The translations under genes were made by a program, and so were the position numbers. This document shows positions 37,912 through 46,500 of a stretch of DNA of 64,000 nucleotides, piece by piece (positions within the stretch are counted from its first letter, which is position 1; each line of letters opens with the position of its first letter). The stretch lies in assembly GCF_000269805.1 (NCBI RefSeq), contig NZ_JH711481.1:719531-783530 (forward strand), written 5' to 3'. The notes beneath the pieces are model-generated. The model saw nothing but the letters and a program-made list of their open reading frames with translations, ran no database searches and was not told where the DNA came from. The DNA comes from Actinomyces massiliensis 4401292. Lineage in GTDB: Bacteria; Actinomycetota; Actinomycetes; Actinomycetales; Actinomycetaceae.

Positions 37912-39039
37912 ATGAGAAACCGCCTCACCAAGGCGTCGTCCCGCCGCGAGATGCTGCCCCGCACCGACCGGCTGTCCCGCCGGACTCTGCTGGCGGGCTC
38001 CGCGGCCACCGCCGTCGGACTGGCGCTCGCGGCATGCGGCTCCAAGGGCTCCGGGGGATCGGGGTCGGCCGGCGGCGAGACCGTTACCGTCGTCACCCAC
38101 GACTCCTTCTCCGTTCCCGACGCCCTCATCTCCGCTTTCAAGGAGGACACCGGCTACGCCCTGGAGGTGGTCGCCTCCGGGGACGCCGGCGAGCTGACCA
38201 ACAAACTCGTCCTGACCAAGGACGCGCCCCTGGGCGACGCCTTCTTCGGCGTGGACAACTCCTTCGCCTCCCGCATCCTGGAGGCGGGGGTCCTCGACAC
38301 CTCCGCCACCGTCAGCCTGCCCGAGGGCGCTGACCAGTACATCATCGACGACACCCCGGCGCTGACCCCCATCGACTTCGGCGAGGTCTGCGCCAATATC
38401 GACACCGCCTGGTTCACGGATCACGGCCTCACCCCGCCCGCCGCCTTCGAGGATCTGACCAAGGCCGAGTACAAGGACCTGTTCGTGGCCATCAACCCCT
38501 CGACGTCCTCCACCGGCCTGGCCTTCCTGCTGGCCACCGTCGGGCACTTCGGCACGGCGGACGCCGGCGGCTTCGCCGACTACTGGCGGCAGCTCGCGGC
38601 CAACGGCATGCGCGTCGATGAGGGCTGGACCAGCGCCTACTACACCGACTTCTCCGGCGGCGGGGAGGGCGGCGCCTACCCGATCGTCGTGTCCTACTCC
38701 TCCTCGCCCGCCGCGACCCTGACCGCCGACGGCTCGGCCTCCACCACCGCCTCCCTGCTCGCCACCGCCACCCGGCAGGTCGAGTACGCCGGAGTCCTCG
38801 CGGGCGCCGCCAACCCCGAGGGCGCCAAGGCATTCCTGACGTGGATGCTGTCGGCCGACGTCCAGAGCTCCATCCCCGAGAACATGTACATGTACCCGGT
38901 CAGCCCCGAGGCCGCGCTGAGCGAGGAGATGACGAAGTTCGGCGCCACCTCCGACAAGCCCGTGACCGTCCCCGCCGACGAGATCGCCGCCAACCGCGAT
39001 ACCTGGCTGGCGGCCTGGACCGAGGCCGTCGGGGCGTGA
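37912..39039 (+). CDS. thiB: Thiamine ABC transporter substrate-binding lipoprotein
   Basis: 375 residues, ATG 37912 with AGGAGG. Signal region SRRTLLAGSAATAVGLALAAC combines a twin-Arg-like motif with a lipobox LAAC, so the protein is an exported lipoprotein. The mature protein (TVTVVTHDSFSVPDALISAFKEDTGYALEVVASGDAGELTNKLVLTKDAPLGDAFFGVDNSFASRIL) matches thiamine-binding ThiB/TbpA proteins. TPP riboswitch upstream, permease overlapping downstream (GTGA). Confidence 0.92.
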   Translation: MRNRLTKASSRREMLPRTDRLSRRTLLAGSAATAVGLALAACGSKGSGGSGSAGGETVTVVTHDSFSVPDALISAFKEDTGYALEVVASGDAGELTNKLVLTKDAPLGDAFFGVDNSFASRILEAGVLDTSATVSLPEGADQYIIDDTPALTPIDFGEVCANIDTAWFTDHGLTPPAAFEDLTKAEYKDLFVAINPSTSSTGLAFLLATVGHFGTADAGGFADYWRQLAANGMRVDEGWTSAYYTDFSGGGEGGAYPIVVSYSSSPAATLTADGSASTTASLLATATRQVEYAGVLAGAANPEGAKAFLTWMLSADVQSSIPENMYMYPVSPEAALSEEMTKFGATSDKPVTVPADEIAANRDTWLAAWTEAVGA

Positions 39040-40910
39040 GCGACCGGCTGACTGGCCGGCTAAGCGGCCGGCTGAGCGGCCGGCGCGCACAGCGCATCCG
39101 GGACGCCGCACGCCCGGACGCGCCGCGCCGTCGGCCCCAACCGATCTCGGCGCGGAAGTGGACCGATCTCGAGCCGGAGTACGACCGATCTCGGCGCGGA
39201 AGCGGACCGATCTCGGCGACGGCGCGGGGACCGCGGGCCGGGGCGGGCGAGCGCGCCGCCTGGGGCCTCGCCGTCGGGCTGCCGCTGGTCTTCCTCGCCG
39301 TCTTCTTCGCCTGGCCCGTGGCGGCCCTGGTCGCGCGCGGCCTGGCCCCCGACGGCGATCTCGGCCACCTCGACCTGTCAGGCTTCGCCGAGGTCCTGGG
39401 GCGGGCGCGCACCTGGAGGATCATCCGCGCCACCCTCGTCCAGGCGACCGCCGCCACCGCGGTGTGCGTCGTGCTGGGCGTGCCCGGGGCCGCCGTGCTC
39501 TACCGGCGCGCCTTCCCCGGCCGCGACCTGGTGCGCGCCCTGGTCATCGTGCCCTTCGTGCTGCCCAGCGTCGTCGTCGGCGTCGCCTTCCACGCCCTGC
39601 TCACCACCGGCGGCCCCCTGGGGGGCAGCGGCCTGGACGGCACCACGACGGCGATCGTGGCCGCCATGGTCTTCTTCAACTACGGCCTGGTGGTGCGCAC
39701 CGTCGGCACCATGTGGTCGCGCCTGGATCCGCGCGCCGTCGAGGCCGCCCGGGCGCTCGGGGCCTCTCCGTGGCGGGCCTGGCGCACCGTCACCCTGCCC
39801 AGCCTCATGCCCGCCATCGCCTCGGCCGCCTCCATCACCTTCCTGCTGTGCGCCACCGCCTACGGCGTCGTCCTGGTCCTGGGCGGGCCCGGGACGGGCA
39901 CCATCGAGACCGAGATCTACGTGCTGACCGCCAAGGACCTCGACCTGCGGGCCGCGGCGGTCCTATCGGTCCTCCAGCTGGTCGTCATCGCCGTCGCCCT
40001 GGGGGCGGTCGAGCGGGCCCGCCGCGCCTCCCAGGCGCGCCTGGCCCTGCGCCTGGACGTGCCCGCCCTCCGGCTGCGCCGGGGCGACCTGCCGGCCCTG
40101 ATCCTGACGCTGGCGGTCGTGATCGGCCTGCTCATCGGGCCGGTCGCCGTCCTGGTGGTGCGGTCCCTGCGGCGCGCGGGGCAGTGGACGACGGCGAACT
40201 ACACGGACCTGTCGACCACCGGCGGCCGCAACGCCCTGACGGTCACCGTGTGGGAGGCGGCCGCGAACTCGCTGCGCGTGGCGGTGGTGGCCACCCTCAT
40301 CGCCCTGGTCGTGGGCGCGGCCGTGAGCCTGGCGGTCTCGCGCAGCCCCCGCAGCCGCCTGCTGGCCCGCGGGGTGGGCATGCTCGACGCCGCCTTCATG
40401 CTGCCGCTGGGCGTGAGCGCCGTGACCGTCGGCTTCGGCTTCCTCATCACGCTGACCCGACCGCCGCTGGCGCTGACCCGCAGCTGGTGGATCCTGCCGC
40501 TGGCGCAGGCCGTCGTCGCCGTCCCCCTGGTGGTGCGCACCCTTCTGCCGGCGCTGCGCGCCATCGACCCGCGTCAGCGCGAGGCCGCCGCAGCGCTCGG
40601 TGCGGGACCGGGCCGGGTTCTGGCCACTGTCGATGGGCCGCACCTGCTGCGCGCCGGGGGTCTGGCGGCGGGCTTCGCGCTGGCGACGAGCCTGGGCGAG
40701 TTCGGGGCGACGTCGTTCCTCGTTCGGCCCCGCACCGACACCCTGCCGGTGGTCCTCTACCGGCTCATCGGCGCGCACGGCGCCCAGAACCAGGGCATGG
40801 GGCTGGCGGCCGGTGTTGTTCTGGCGCTGGGAAGCGCCGCGATCATGCTGATCTGCGAATGGCTGCAGACCGCCCGCCTGCGCCGCGTCCGGGAGGAGAC
40901 CCATGACTGA
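39036..40910 (+). CDS. thiP: Thiamine ABC transporter permease (two-domain) with repeat-coded N-terminus
   Basis: 624 residues from GTG 39036, overlapping thiB by four bases. Two fused permease domains of about six helices each, each with an EAA-type loop (EAARALGASPWRAWRTVTLPSLMPA near 245-270 and EAAAALGAGPGRVLATVDGPHLL near 515-540). The cytoplasmic N-terminus (about 1-70) is unusual: residues about 35-62 (PISARKWTDLEPEYDRSRRG) are translated B-type repeat units. The repeat lies before the first helix, where it may be tolerated. Overlaps the ATPase gene by 8 bp. Confidence 0.9.
   Translation: MSDRLTGRLSGRLSGRRAQRIRDAARPDAPRRRPQPISARKWTDLEPEYDRSRRGSGPISATARGPRAGAGERAAWGLAVGLPLVFLAVFFAWPVAALVARGLAPDGDLGHLDLSGFAEVLGRARTWRIIRATLVQATAATAVCVVLGVPGAAVLYRRAFPGRDLVRALVIVPFVLPSVVVGVAFHALLTTGGPLGGSGLDGTTTAIVAAMVFFNYGLVVRTVGTMWSRLDPRAVEAARALGASPWRAWRTVTLPSLMPAIASAASITFLLCATAYGVVLVLGGPGTGTIETEIYVLTAKDLDLRAAAVLSVLQLVVIAVALGAVERARRASQARLALRLDVPALRLRRGDLPALILTLAVVIGLLIGPVAVLVVRSLRRAGQWTTANYTDLSTTGGRNALTVTVWEAAANSLRVAVVATLIALVVGAAVSLAVSRSPRSRLLARGVGMLDAAFMLPLGVSAVTVGFGFLITLTRPPLALTRSWWILPLAQAVVAVPLVVRTLLPALRAIDPRQREAAAALGAGPGRVLATVDGPHLLRAGGLAAGFALATSLGEFGATSFLVRPRTDTLPVVLYRLIGAHGAQNQGMGLAAGVVLALGSAAIMLICEWLQTARLRRVREETHD
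39141..39220 (+). repeat. Repeat array B4 inside the thiP coding sequence
   Basis: Four CCGATCTCG units at 22-bp spacing, in frame in the 5' part of the permease gene. Because 22 is not a multiple of three, successive units are read in different frames (PIS.., TDL.., DRSRRG, PIS..), and all are stop-free. Confidence 0.88.
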
Positions 40911-41730
40911 CGATGTTGACGATGCTGATGATGCTGACATGACTGATGGCGTGGCTGATGGCGCTGATGGCCCCTCCGGGGCACTCGGTGACGAACCGGC
41001 CCCGGAGGGCCTGAGCCTGCGCGGCCTGCGGGTGGTCTACCGTGCGGCGGGCGGTGCTTCGGTCACCGCCGTCGACGGCGTCGACCTGGATGTGGCCCGC
41101 GGTCGGACTGTCGCCCTCCTGGGGGCCTCGGGCTGCGGGAAGTCCTCGCTGCTGCGCGCCGTTGCCGGCTTGGAGGATCTGGCGGGCGGGACGATCGCGT
41201 GGGATGGGCGCGACGTCGTGCGCGTGCCGGTTCACAAGCGGGGTTTCGGCCTCATGTTCCAGGATGGTCAGCTCTTCCCCTTCCGCGACGTGGCCGGAAA
41301 TGTGGGCTACGGGCTCACCGGGATGCCGCGCTCCGAGAAGCGGGCGCGCGTCGAGGAGATGCTGGAGCTCGTCGGCCTGCCGGGCTATGGGCCGCGCGAG
41401 GTCACGACCCTGTCGGGCGGGCAGGCGCAGCGCGTGGCTCTGGCGCGATCGCTTGCTCCCGGGCCGCGGCTGCTGCTGCTCGATGAGCCGCTGAGCGCCC
41501 TCGACCGGGCGCTGCGCGAGCAGCTCGTCATCGACCTGCGGGAGATCCTGGCCAGGCAGGGGACGACTGCTCTGTACGTCACCCATGATCATGGGGAGGC
41601 CCGGGCCGTGGCCGATCTGGTGGGCGTGATGGAGGCCGGGCGACTTCTGCGCCTCGACGCCCCCGAGGCGCTGTGGGCGGATCCGGGCAGCGAGAAGGTC
41701 GCCCGCTTCCTCGGCCTGTCTACCGCCTAA
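40903..41730 (+). CDS. thiQ: Thiamine ABC transporter ATP-binding protein
   Basis: 275 residues, ATG overlapping the permease stop. Walker A GASGCGKSS near 72-80, Q-loop MFQDGQLFPF, signature LSGGQAQRVALARSL, Walker B LLLLDEPLSALD, switch His in VTHDHGEA. The first about 30 residues are a low-complexity Asp/Ala/Gly tract (DDVDDADDADMTDGVADGADG). With thiB, thiP and the TPP riboswitch this makes a complete thiamine importer. Confidence 0.9.
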   Translation: MTDDVDDADDADMTDGVADGADGPSGALGDEPAPEGLSLRGLRVVYRAAGGASVTAVDGVDLDVARGRTVALLGASGCGKSSLLRAVAGLEDLAGGTIAWDGRDVVRVPVHKRGFGLMFQDGQLFPFRDVAGNVGYGLTGMPRSEKRARVEEMLELVGLPGYGPREVTTLSGGQAQRVALARSLAPGPRLLLLDEPLSALDRALREQLVIDLREILARQGTTALYVTHDHGEARAVADLVGVMEAGRLLRLDAPEALWADPGSEKVARFLGLSTA

Positions 41731-41732
41731 CG

Positions 41733-41831
41733 CCGAGATCGGTAGCATTCCGCGTCGAGATCGGTCCAAACTCGCGTCGAGATCGGTCGTACTCCGTGTC
41801 GAGATCGGTCGCAACCCGCGTCGAGATCGGT
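41733..41831 (-). repeat. Repeat array B5
   Basis: Five CGAGATCGG cores at 22-bp spacing starting two bases after the ATPase stop codon. Possible 3' UTR structure. Confidence 0.85.
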
Positions 41832-42240
41832 TCTGCGTTGAGGTTGTGGTGTCAGGGCGTCTGAGACGGGGTGAGTGGGTGAGTGCGTCGGGTCTGGTGG
41901 TTCCCGGTGTGGCTCTTGGGACTGAGGGTCGTATGAGTAGGGCTGGACAGCCGTAGACCGGACCTGCTGGTGCCTGCGTGTCCCCGGGTGGTGGGTGTTG
42001 CACACTTGCGTGCATTCGGCGTCGGTGGGAACCGCGGAATCATGCGGAACAGCAATGTCGGTAGCGGGCGCGGTCCTGCTCCCATGTGCGTAGACCCCCT
42101 AGGTGCACATGGGAGCAAGACCGCCGCGCACAATGATCGCCGGAAAATCCCGTCATTCCAATAAAAAACAGCCCTCGCCCCGCAGAGACCCCAGTCTCCC
42201 ATGTGCAATACCGACGACAACCACACTCGCCAAGCACACC
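41832..42240. repeat. Large palindromic element C3, inverted copy of C2
   Basis: Core 42068-42130: CTCCCATGTGC...GCACATGGGAG with pairing GCGCGGTC/GACCGCCGCGC outside. A further CTCCCATGTGCA at 42196-42207. The flank TTGAGGTTGTGGTGTCAGGGCGTCTGAGACG is the complement of sequence near 33625-33655, showing that the C2 and C3 elements, with their B arrays, are inverted copies about 8.6 kb apart. No gene is seen. Confidence 0.7.
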
Positions 42241-42260
42241 GCAACCTCGAGCTCGAACTC

Positions 42261-42384
42261 GACCGATCTCGACGCGGAGTGCAACCGATTTCGGCGCGGA
42301 ACTGGACCGATCTCGACGCGGAGTACGACCGATTTCGGCGCGGAAGTGGACCGATCTCGAGCCGGAGTACGACCGATCTCGGCG
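42261..42384 (+). repeat. Repeat array B6
   Basis: Six units of CCGATCTCG, two with CCGATTTCG, at 22-bp spacing, ending 125 bp before the first YbjN gene. Confidence 0.85.
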
Positions 42385-42509
42385 AGGAGGGGGAGGAGGG
42401 GATGGGACGTCAGGGAACGGCTGGGGCGGAGTGGACTGAGAGGCCCCCGGGTTGCAGACTTCACGGTGAGGTCACGAGGCGGTCACGAGCCCGACGCGAA
42501 GGAGACGCG

Positions 42510-42944
42510 ATGAGCGCACAACCAAGGGTCACGATCTCCCGGGTGGAGGCGTGGCTCAAGACCGAGCGGCTCGACTACGAGATCGCGGAGGACGGCGCCG
42601 CGATCACCGACCTGGACAACTGCGAGATCTTCGTCATCGACGCCGACTCGGAGTTCCTCGTCGTCGGCAGCACGTGGCACAGCGAGTTCGCCGCCGTCGA
42701 TCCCGCTCTGATGGCGTACGTGGACGAGCACAACTCGACCATGTACGCCCCTCGCGTCATGCTGAGTTCCTTCGACGACGGCGCCGTCTGCCTCCAGGCC
42801 GACATGACCGCTTTCACGGGTGAGGGGATGAGCGATGTCCAGCTCCAGAGCTTCCTGAACTCGTCCTTCACCACACTGCTCAGCTTCTACGAGACGGCGG
42901 CGGACGACCTGTCCGCATTCGTCGTCTCCACGGAGGAGGACTGA
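42510..42944 (+). CDS. YbjN-domain protein (cassette 1, first)
   Basis: 144 residues, ATG with GAAGGAGACGCG upstream. A YbjN/type III-secretion-chaperone-like fold: VTISRVEAWLKTERLDYEIAEDGAAITDLDNCEIFVIDADSEFLVVGSTW, then ALMAYVDEHNSTMYAPRVMLSSFDDGAVCLQADMTAFTGEGMSDVQLQSFLNSSF. These proteins bind partner proteins, but their roles are mostly unknown. First of a three-gene set (YbjN-YbjN-TPR) whose paralogues form the next cassette at 47746-53892. Confidence 0.8.
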   Translation: MSAQPRVTISRVEAWLKTERLDYEIAEDGAAITDLDNCEIFVIDADSEFLVVGSTWHSEFAAVDPALMAYVDEHNSTMYAPRVMLSSFDDGAVCLQADMTAFTGEGMSDVQLQSFLNSSFTTLLSFYETAADDLSAFVVSTEED

Positions 42945-42945
42945 T

Positions 42946-43416
42946 ATGGCCTGGTGGAATGAGCCCGTGGGCGACCAGACGCCCCAGGTCACGATCGACC
43001 GGGTCGCCGCCTGGTTCGACGACAACGGTTTCACCTACACCCGCAAGCAGGACGACAGCGCGATCGTCGCCGGTTTCGACGAGTACTCCTACGTCGTGGC
43101 GATCGTGGACGAGAACCTCCTGGCGATCTACGCGCGCTCCTGGCTGAACCTGCCCGAGGACGCCGACGTCACCGTCACGCTGCGCGATCTGCTCAACACG
43201 CTCAACCGCTCTCAGGCGATCCCCTCCCTGAGCAGTTTCGTCGATGACGACGGGCGCCAGGTCGCAGCAGAGGTCGCCGTCTCCGTGGCCGAGGGCCTCA
43301 ACGACGCCCAGCTCGCCAACATCCTGGACACGAGCCTGCAGGTCATCATCGCCAACTTCGAGGAGCTCGGCGAGATCGTGAACCGTGGGCAGAACATCCA
43401 GGGGGCAGGCCAATGA
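42946..43416 (+). CDS. YbjN-domain protein (cassette 1, second)
   Basis: 156 residues, beginning MAWWNEPVGDQTPQVTIDRVAAWFDDNGFTYTRKQDDSAIVAGFDEYSYVVAIVD. The same fold as its neighbour: ADVTVTLRDLLNTLNRSQAIPSLSSFVDDDGRQVAAEVAVSVAEGLNDAQLANILDTSL. The MxWWxxP start is shared with the second YbjN of cassette 2 (MPWWTDPD), showing that gene order is conserved between cassettes. One base separates it from the previous stop. Confidence 0.8.
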   Translation: MAWWNEPVGDQTPQVTIDRVAAWFDDNGFTYTRKQDDSAIVAGFDEYSYVVAIVDENLLAIYARSWLNLPEDADVTVTLRDLLNTLNRSQAIPSLSSFVDDDGRQVAAEVAVSVAEGLNDAQLANILDTSLQVIIANFEELGEIVNRGQNIQGAGQ

Positions 43417-43523
43417 GCGCGACCAGTGGCACGCGGGGCGCGGTGAGCCCCGCCCCCGACGATGTCGCCCCGACCGCGCGGCCCTCCGGGTCGCCCATCC
43501 AGAAGGAACTGCGCAGTGACTAG
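43413..43523 (+). CDS. 36-residue linker ORF, possible scar of a lost HSP90 gene
   Basis: ATG 43413 overlaps the YbjN stop (ATGA), and the frame ends across the TPR start (AGTGACTAG). The end of its coding sequence (GACGATGTCGCCCCGACC and AGAAGGAACTGC) resembles the end of the HSP90-like gene in cassette 2 (GACAGTGCGGCCCCGACC and AGAAGGAGCTCC). It occupies exactly the slot that the HSP90-like gene fills in cassette 2. It may be a translated remnant or a coupling ORF; homology is by eye. Confidence 0.4.
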   Translation: MSATSGTRGAVSPAPDDVAPTARPSGSPIQKELRSD

Positions 43524-46500
43524 CCGAATGACTAGCCGAACGACTAGCCGAGACGACGTCATTGGACGCCTGGCCACCGCCTCCGGCCGCCCGTGGGGCC
43601 GGACCCGCTCTCGTCTGACAGCCGAGGCCGTGGCCATGGCCGACATGGCGGGGGACGACCAGCTGGCGATCGACGCGCGTCTGGCACTGGCCGAGGCGCG
43701 CTACCGGAGCAACGAGGAGTGGAGGGCGCTGGGGCCCTTCATCTGGCTGCTGTCGCGTCTTGACAAGCGCCCCGATCTCTTCGACTCCGGCCGTCTGCGC
43801 CGGATGGGCTGGAGCTACGAGCGGGCGGTACCGGTGGCCGCCGACAATCCGGCCGTCAGTACCGGCCAGCTGCGGGAGCTCGAGACGGGCCTGAAGAAGT
43901 TCGCCCGCTTCATGGGCGGCTCGATGCACGCCGTCCACGGCAGCCTCCTGCATGCCGCCATCATGCTCGGGCTGGAGGAGGAGGCCGCCGCGGAGTTCGA
44001 CGCCTGGCGCTCGACGACGGCGCACGACGGCGCCGAGCCCGGGGAGCGCGACACCGTGCGCGCGATCGAGTGGGCGAGCATCCACCAGGACTGGGAGGCG
44101 GCCGTGGCCGCTGCGGAGCCCGTGCTCAGCCGGGGGTCCGAGGGATTCGACGGCGAGGAGCAGCCCGGCCTCGTGCACGGCGAAGCCCTCCTTCCCCTGC
44201 TCGCCTCGGGCCGCTCGCAGACGGCGTGGGAGGCCCACGTGCACGCCTACCGGGCGCTGCGTTCCGATCCGCGGGTCATCGGCCGCCTGGGCAAGCACCT
44301 GGAGTACCTGGCGCTGTCCGGGCGGGCGGCCCGCGGTCTGAGGCTCATGCGCGGATACGTGGGGCGGGCCGATGAGGCCCAGTCGGCCAGGGCGCTCATG
44401 GACCTCCTCGCCGGCGCCGTTCTCGTCCTGCGCGAGTCCGAGAACGACGGGCGCGGTGAGGAGCCGCTGGATGCCGGCATCCCGTCCGCCTCCACATGGT
44501 GCCCCGGTCCCGACATCGGTCCCGGCATGCCCCTGCGAACCGCTCGCGAGCTGATGGAGGACTGGGTCCGCCAGATCGCCGCCCGGTACGACGCCCGCAA
44601 CGGCAACACGGCCGTGTCGACGCGGTTGGAGGTCGGGCTCGCTCGGCAGCCGTTCGTCAGCGCCGGGGAGGTCGTCGGCCGCCATGCGCGTGCGGGTGTG
44701 GGTGCGGTGCCCGCCCGCACCGGGGAGATGCCGCCCGTGCGGTCCAGGCGGTCCAGGGAGGCTGAGGGCGCCGAGGATCCTACGAGCTCTGGGGGCGCTG
44801 CGGACGCTGCCAGTTCTGCGGGCGCCGCGGATCCTGCGCGCCCTCAGGGCATGACGGGCTCCGAGAGGCGCCGGCGGTCCGGGGCCGCTCGGGAGCCTGA
44901 GCCGCCCTACCGGCCCGGGGCGCCCGAGGGGCTTGGCTCTGCTCGGACGGCCGGGGAGGCTGAGGAACTGGCAGGGGATTCAGGGGACTCAGGGAGTACC
45001 AGGGGCTCCCGGCGCTCTACCCGGGCGGGGCTCGCCGCGAGCTCTGCGGATCCCGAGACCTCCGAGAGGGCCGAGCAGTCGGAGGCGTCCGGGGCGTCCG
45101 AGCGGCCCGGGGCGCCCGGGGCCGCCGGGGATGAGCGCCTGAAGCCGGTTGAGGCCGTTGCGCATGCTGCGGATGCTCAAGGACCGCCTGAATATCCCAG
45201 GACGGTCCGGAAGCCGGCGGGAGGACCGCGAGAATCTCGAGGATCTACTGAGGCGGACAGGATCTCCAGCGCACCCGAGAGGATGCTCTGGGAGACCCAG
45301 GTCATTGAGCCGATCAGTGACGAGCCCGAGGACGCCGTCGAGCCCGGGGAGCCCGGAGAGGTCGAGGCGCCCGAGGAGGGCGGTGTGCCCGGTGCGCCGC
45401 CCGAGGAGGTCCTGCCAGTCGAGAGCGGAGACTCGGGGGAGGCCGGGAGGCCCGAGCGGATGTCCCGGACCGGGGGAGTCGGCTCTGCTCAGGCGCCCGG
45501 GGAGGCTGAGGAGCCGCAACGGCGTCGAGAGTCCGGCGATGCCGAGACGCCCGAGGCCGCCGGCTCCGCTGCCAGGCCCGACAGCCCTGACCGGCCCGAC
45601 AGGCCCGGCAGGAGCGGTGGCGATGACGGCGTCCCCGCTGAGACTGAGGCTCTGTCCGAGGCTGCCCGCATTGGTTCCGCGCCTACAGCGTCCACCGCGT
45701 CTACCGCGTCTACCGCCACCGGTCCTGGCCATCGAACTCCGAGCGGAAGCGGCGCCTTCGAGCCGATGGCTGAGGCCGCACCGGCCGCACCGGCCGCATC
45801 GACAACATCAACGGCGAATCGGGGCGAAGGCGGGCCATATTCAGCCGAGTATTCAGCCGAGTATTCAGCCGAGTATTCAACTGAGCATCCGGCCGAGTAC
45901 CCGGCCGAGTTCGGCCCCTACCCGAGTGTCGACCTGCGCACCCCTCCCGCCGTCGGCGATGCCGATGACCTCCTGCGCCGTCTGGAGATCGAGCTGTGCC
46001 GCCCCGGGCAGACGCTCGAGCACGCCTTCCTGATCGCCCAGGCCATGAGGCGGGGGCTCACCCCCGACCCCGAGCGGGTCGCCCCCGAGCTCATGCGCGC
46101 GGCGCACTCCCTGCGCTACAACGTCGCCGACCGCGGTTGGGACTACGAGCGGGCGGCCGACGAGATCGCCTACCTGCGCGCCCACATCGACGGCGTCGCT
46201 CATCCCCTGCGGGTCATCGAGCTGGACCTGGAGGCCCTTCAGGCGGAGGGCAAGGCCGCTGACCTCCACGGCCGGGCCACCGAGCGCACGCGCGCCGACC
46301 AGCTCGCTCACGCCAGAGAGCTCGCCGAGCAGCTGACGTCCCTGGCCGAGCGTCTACTGGACGCCCCGGCGGGCCGCCAGGCCGAGCTCGTTGACGCATG
46401 CAGGTCGGCCGTCACGCTGGTGCGGATCCTGTCCGGCCGCGACGACCATCAGGGGGCCGCCGAGTTCCTCGAGCTCGCCCGGCTGATCGCCCCCCACGTG

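Noticed and set aside
42261-42384. B-type repeat arrays as CRISPR
   Set aside because: The period is 22 bp with a 9-bp core, spacers are themselves similar to each other, arrays are short and scattered, and no cas gene is present.
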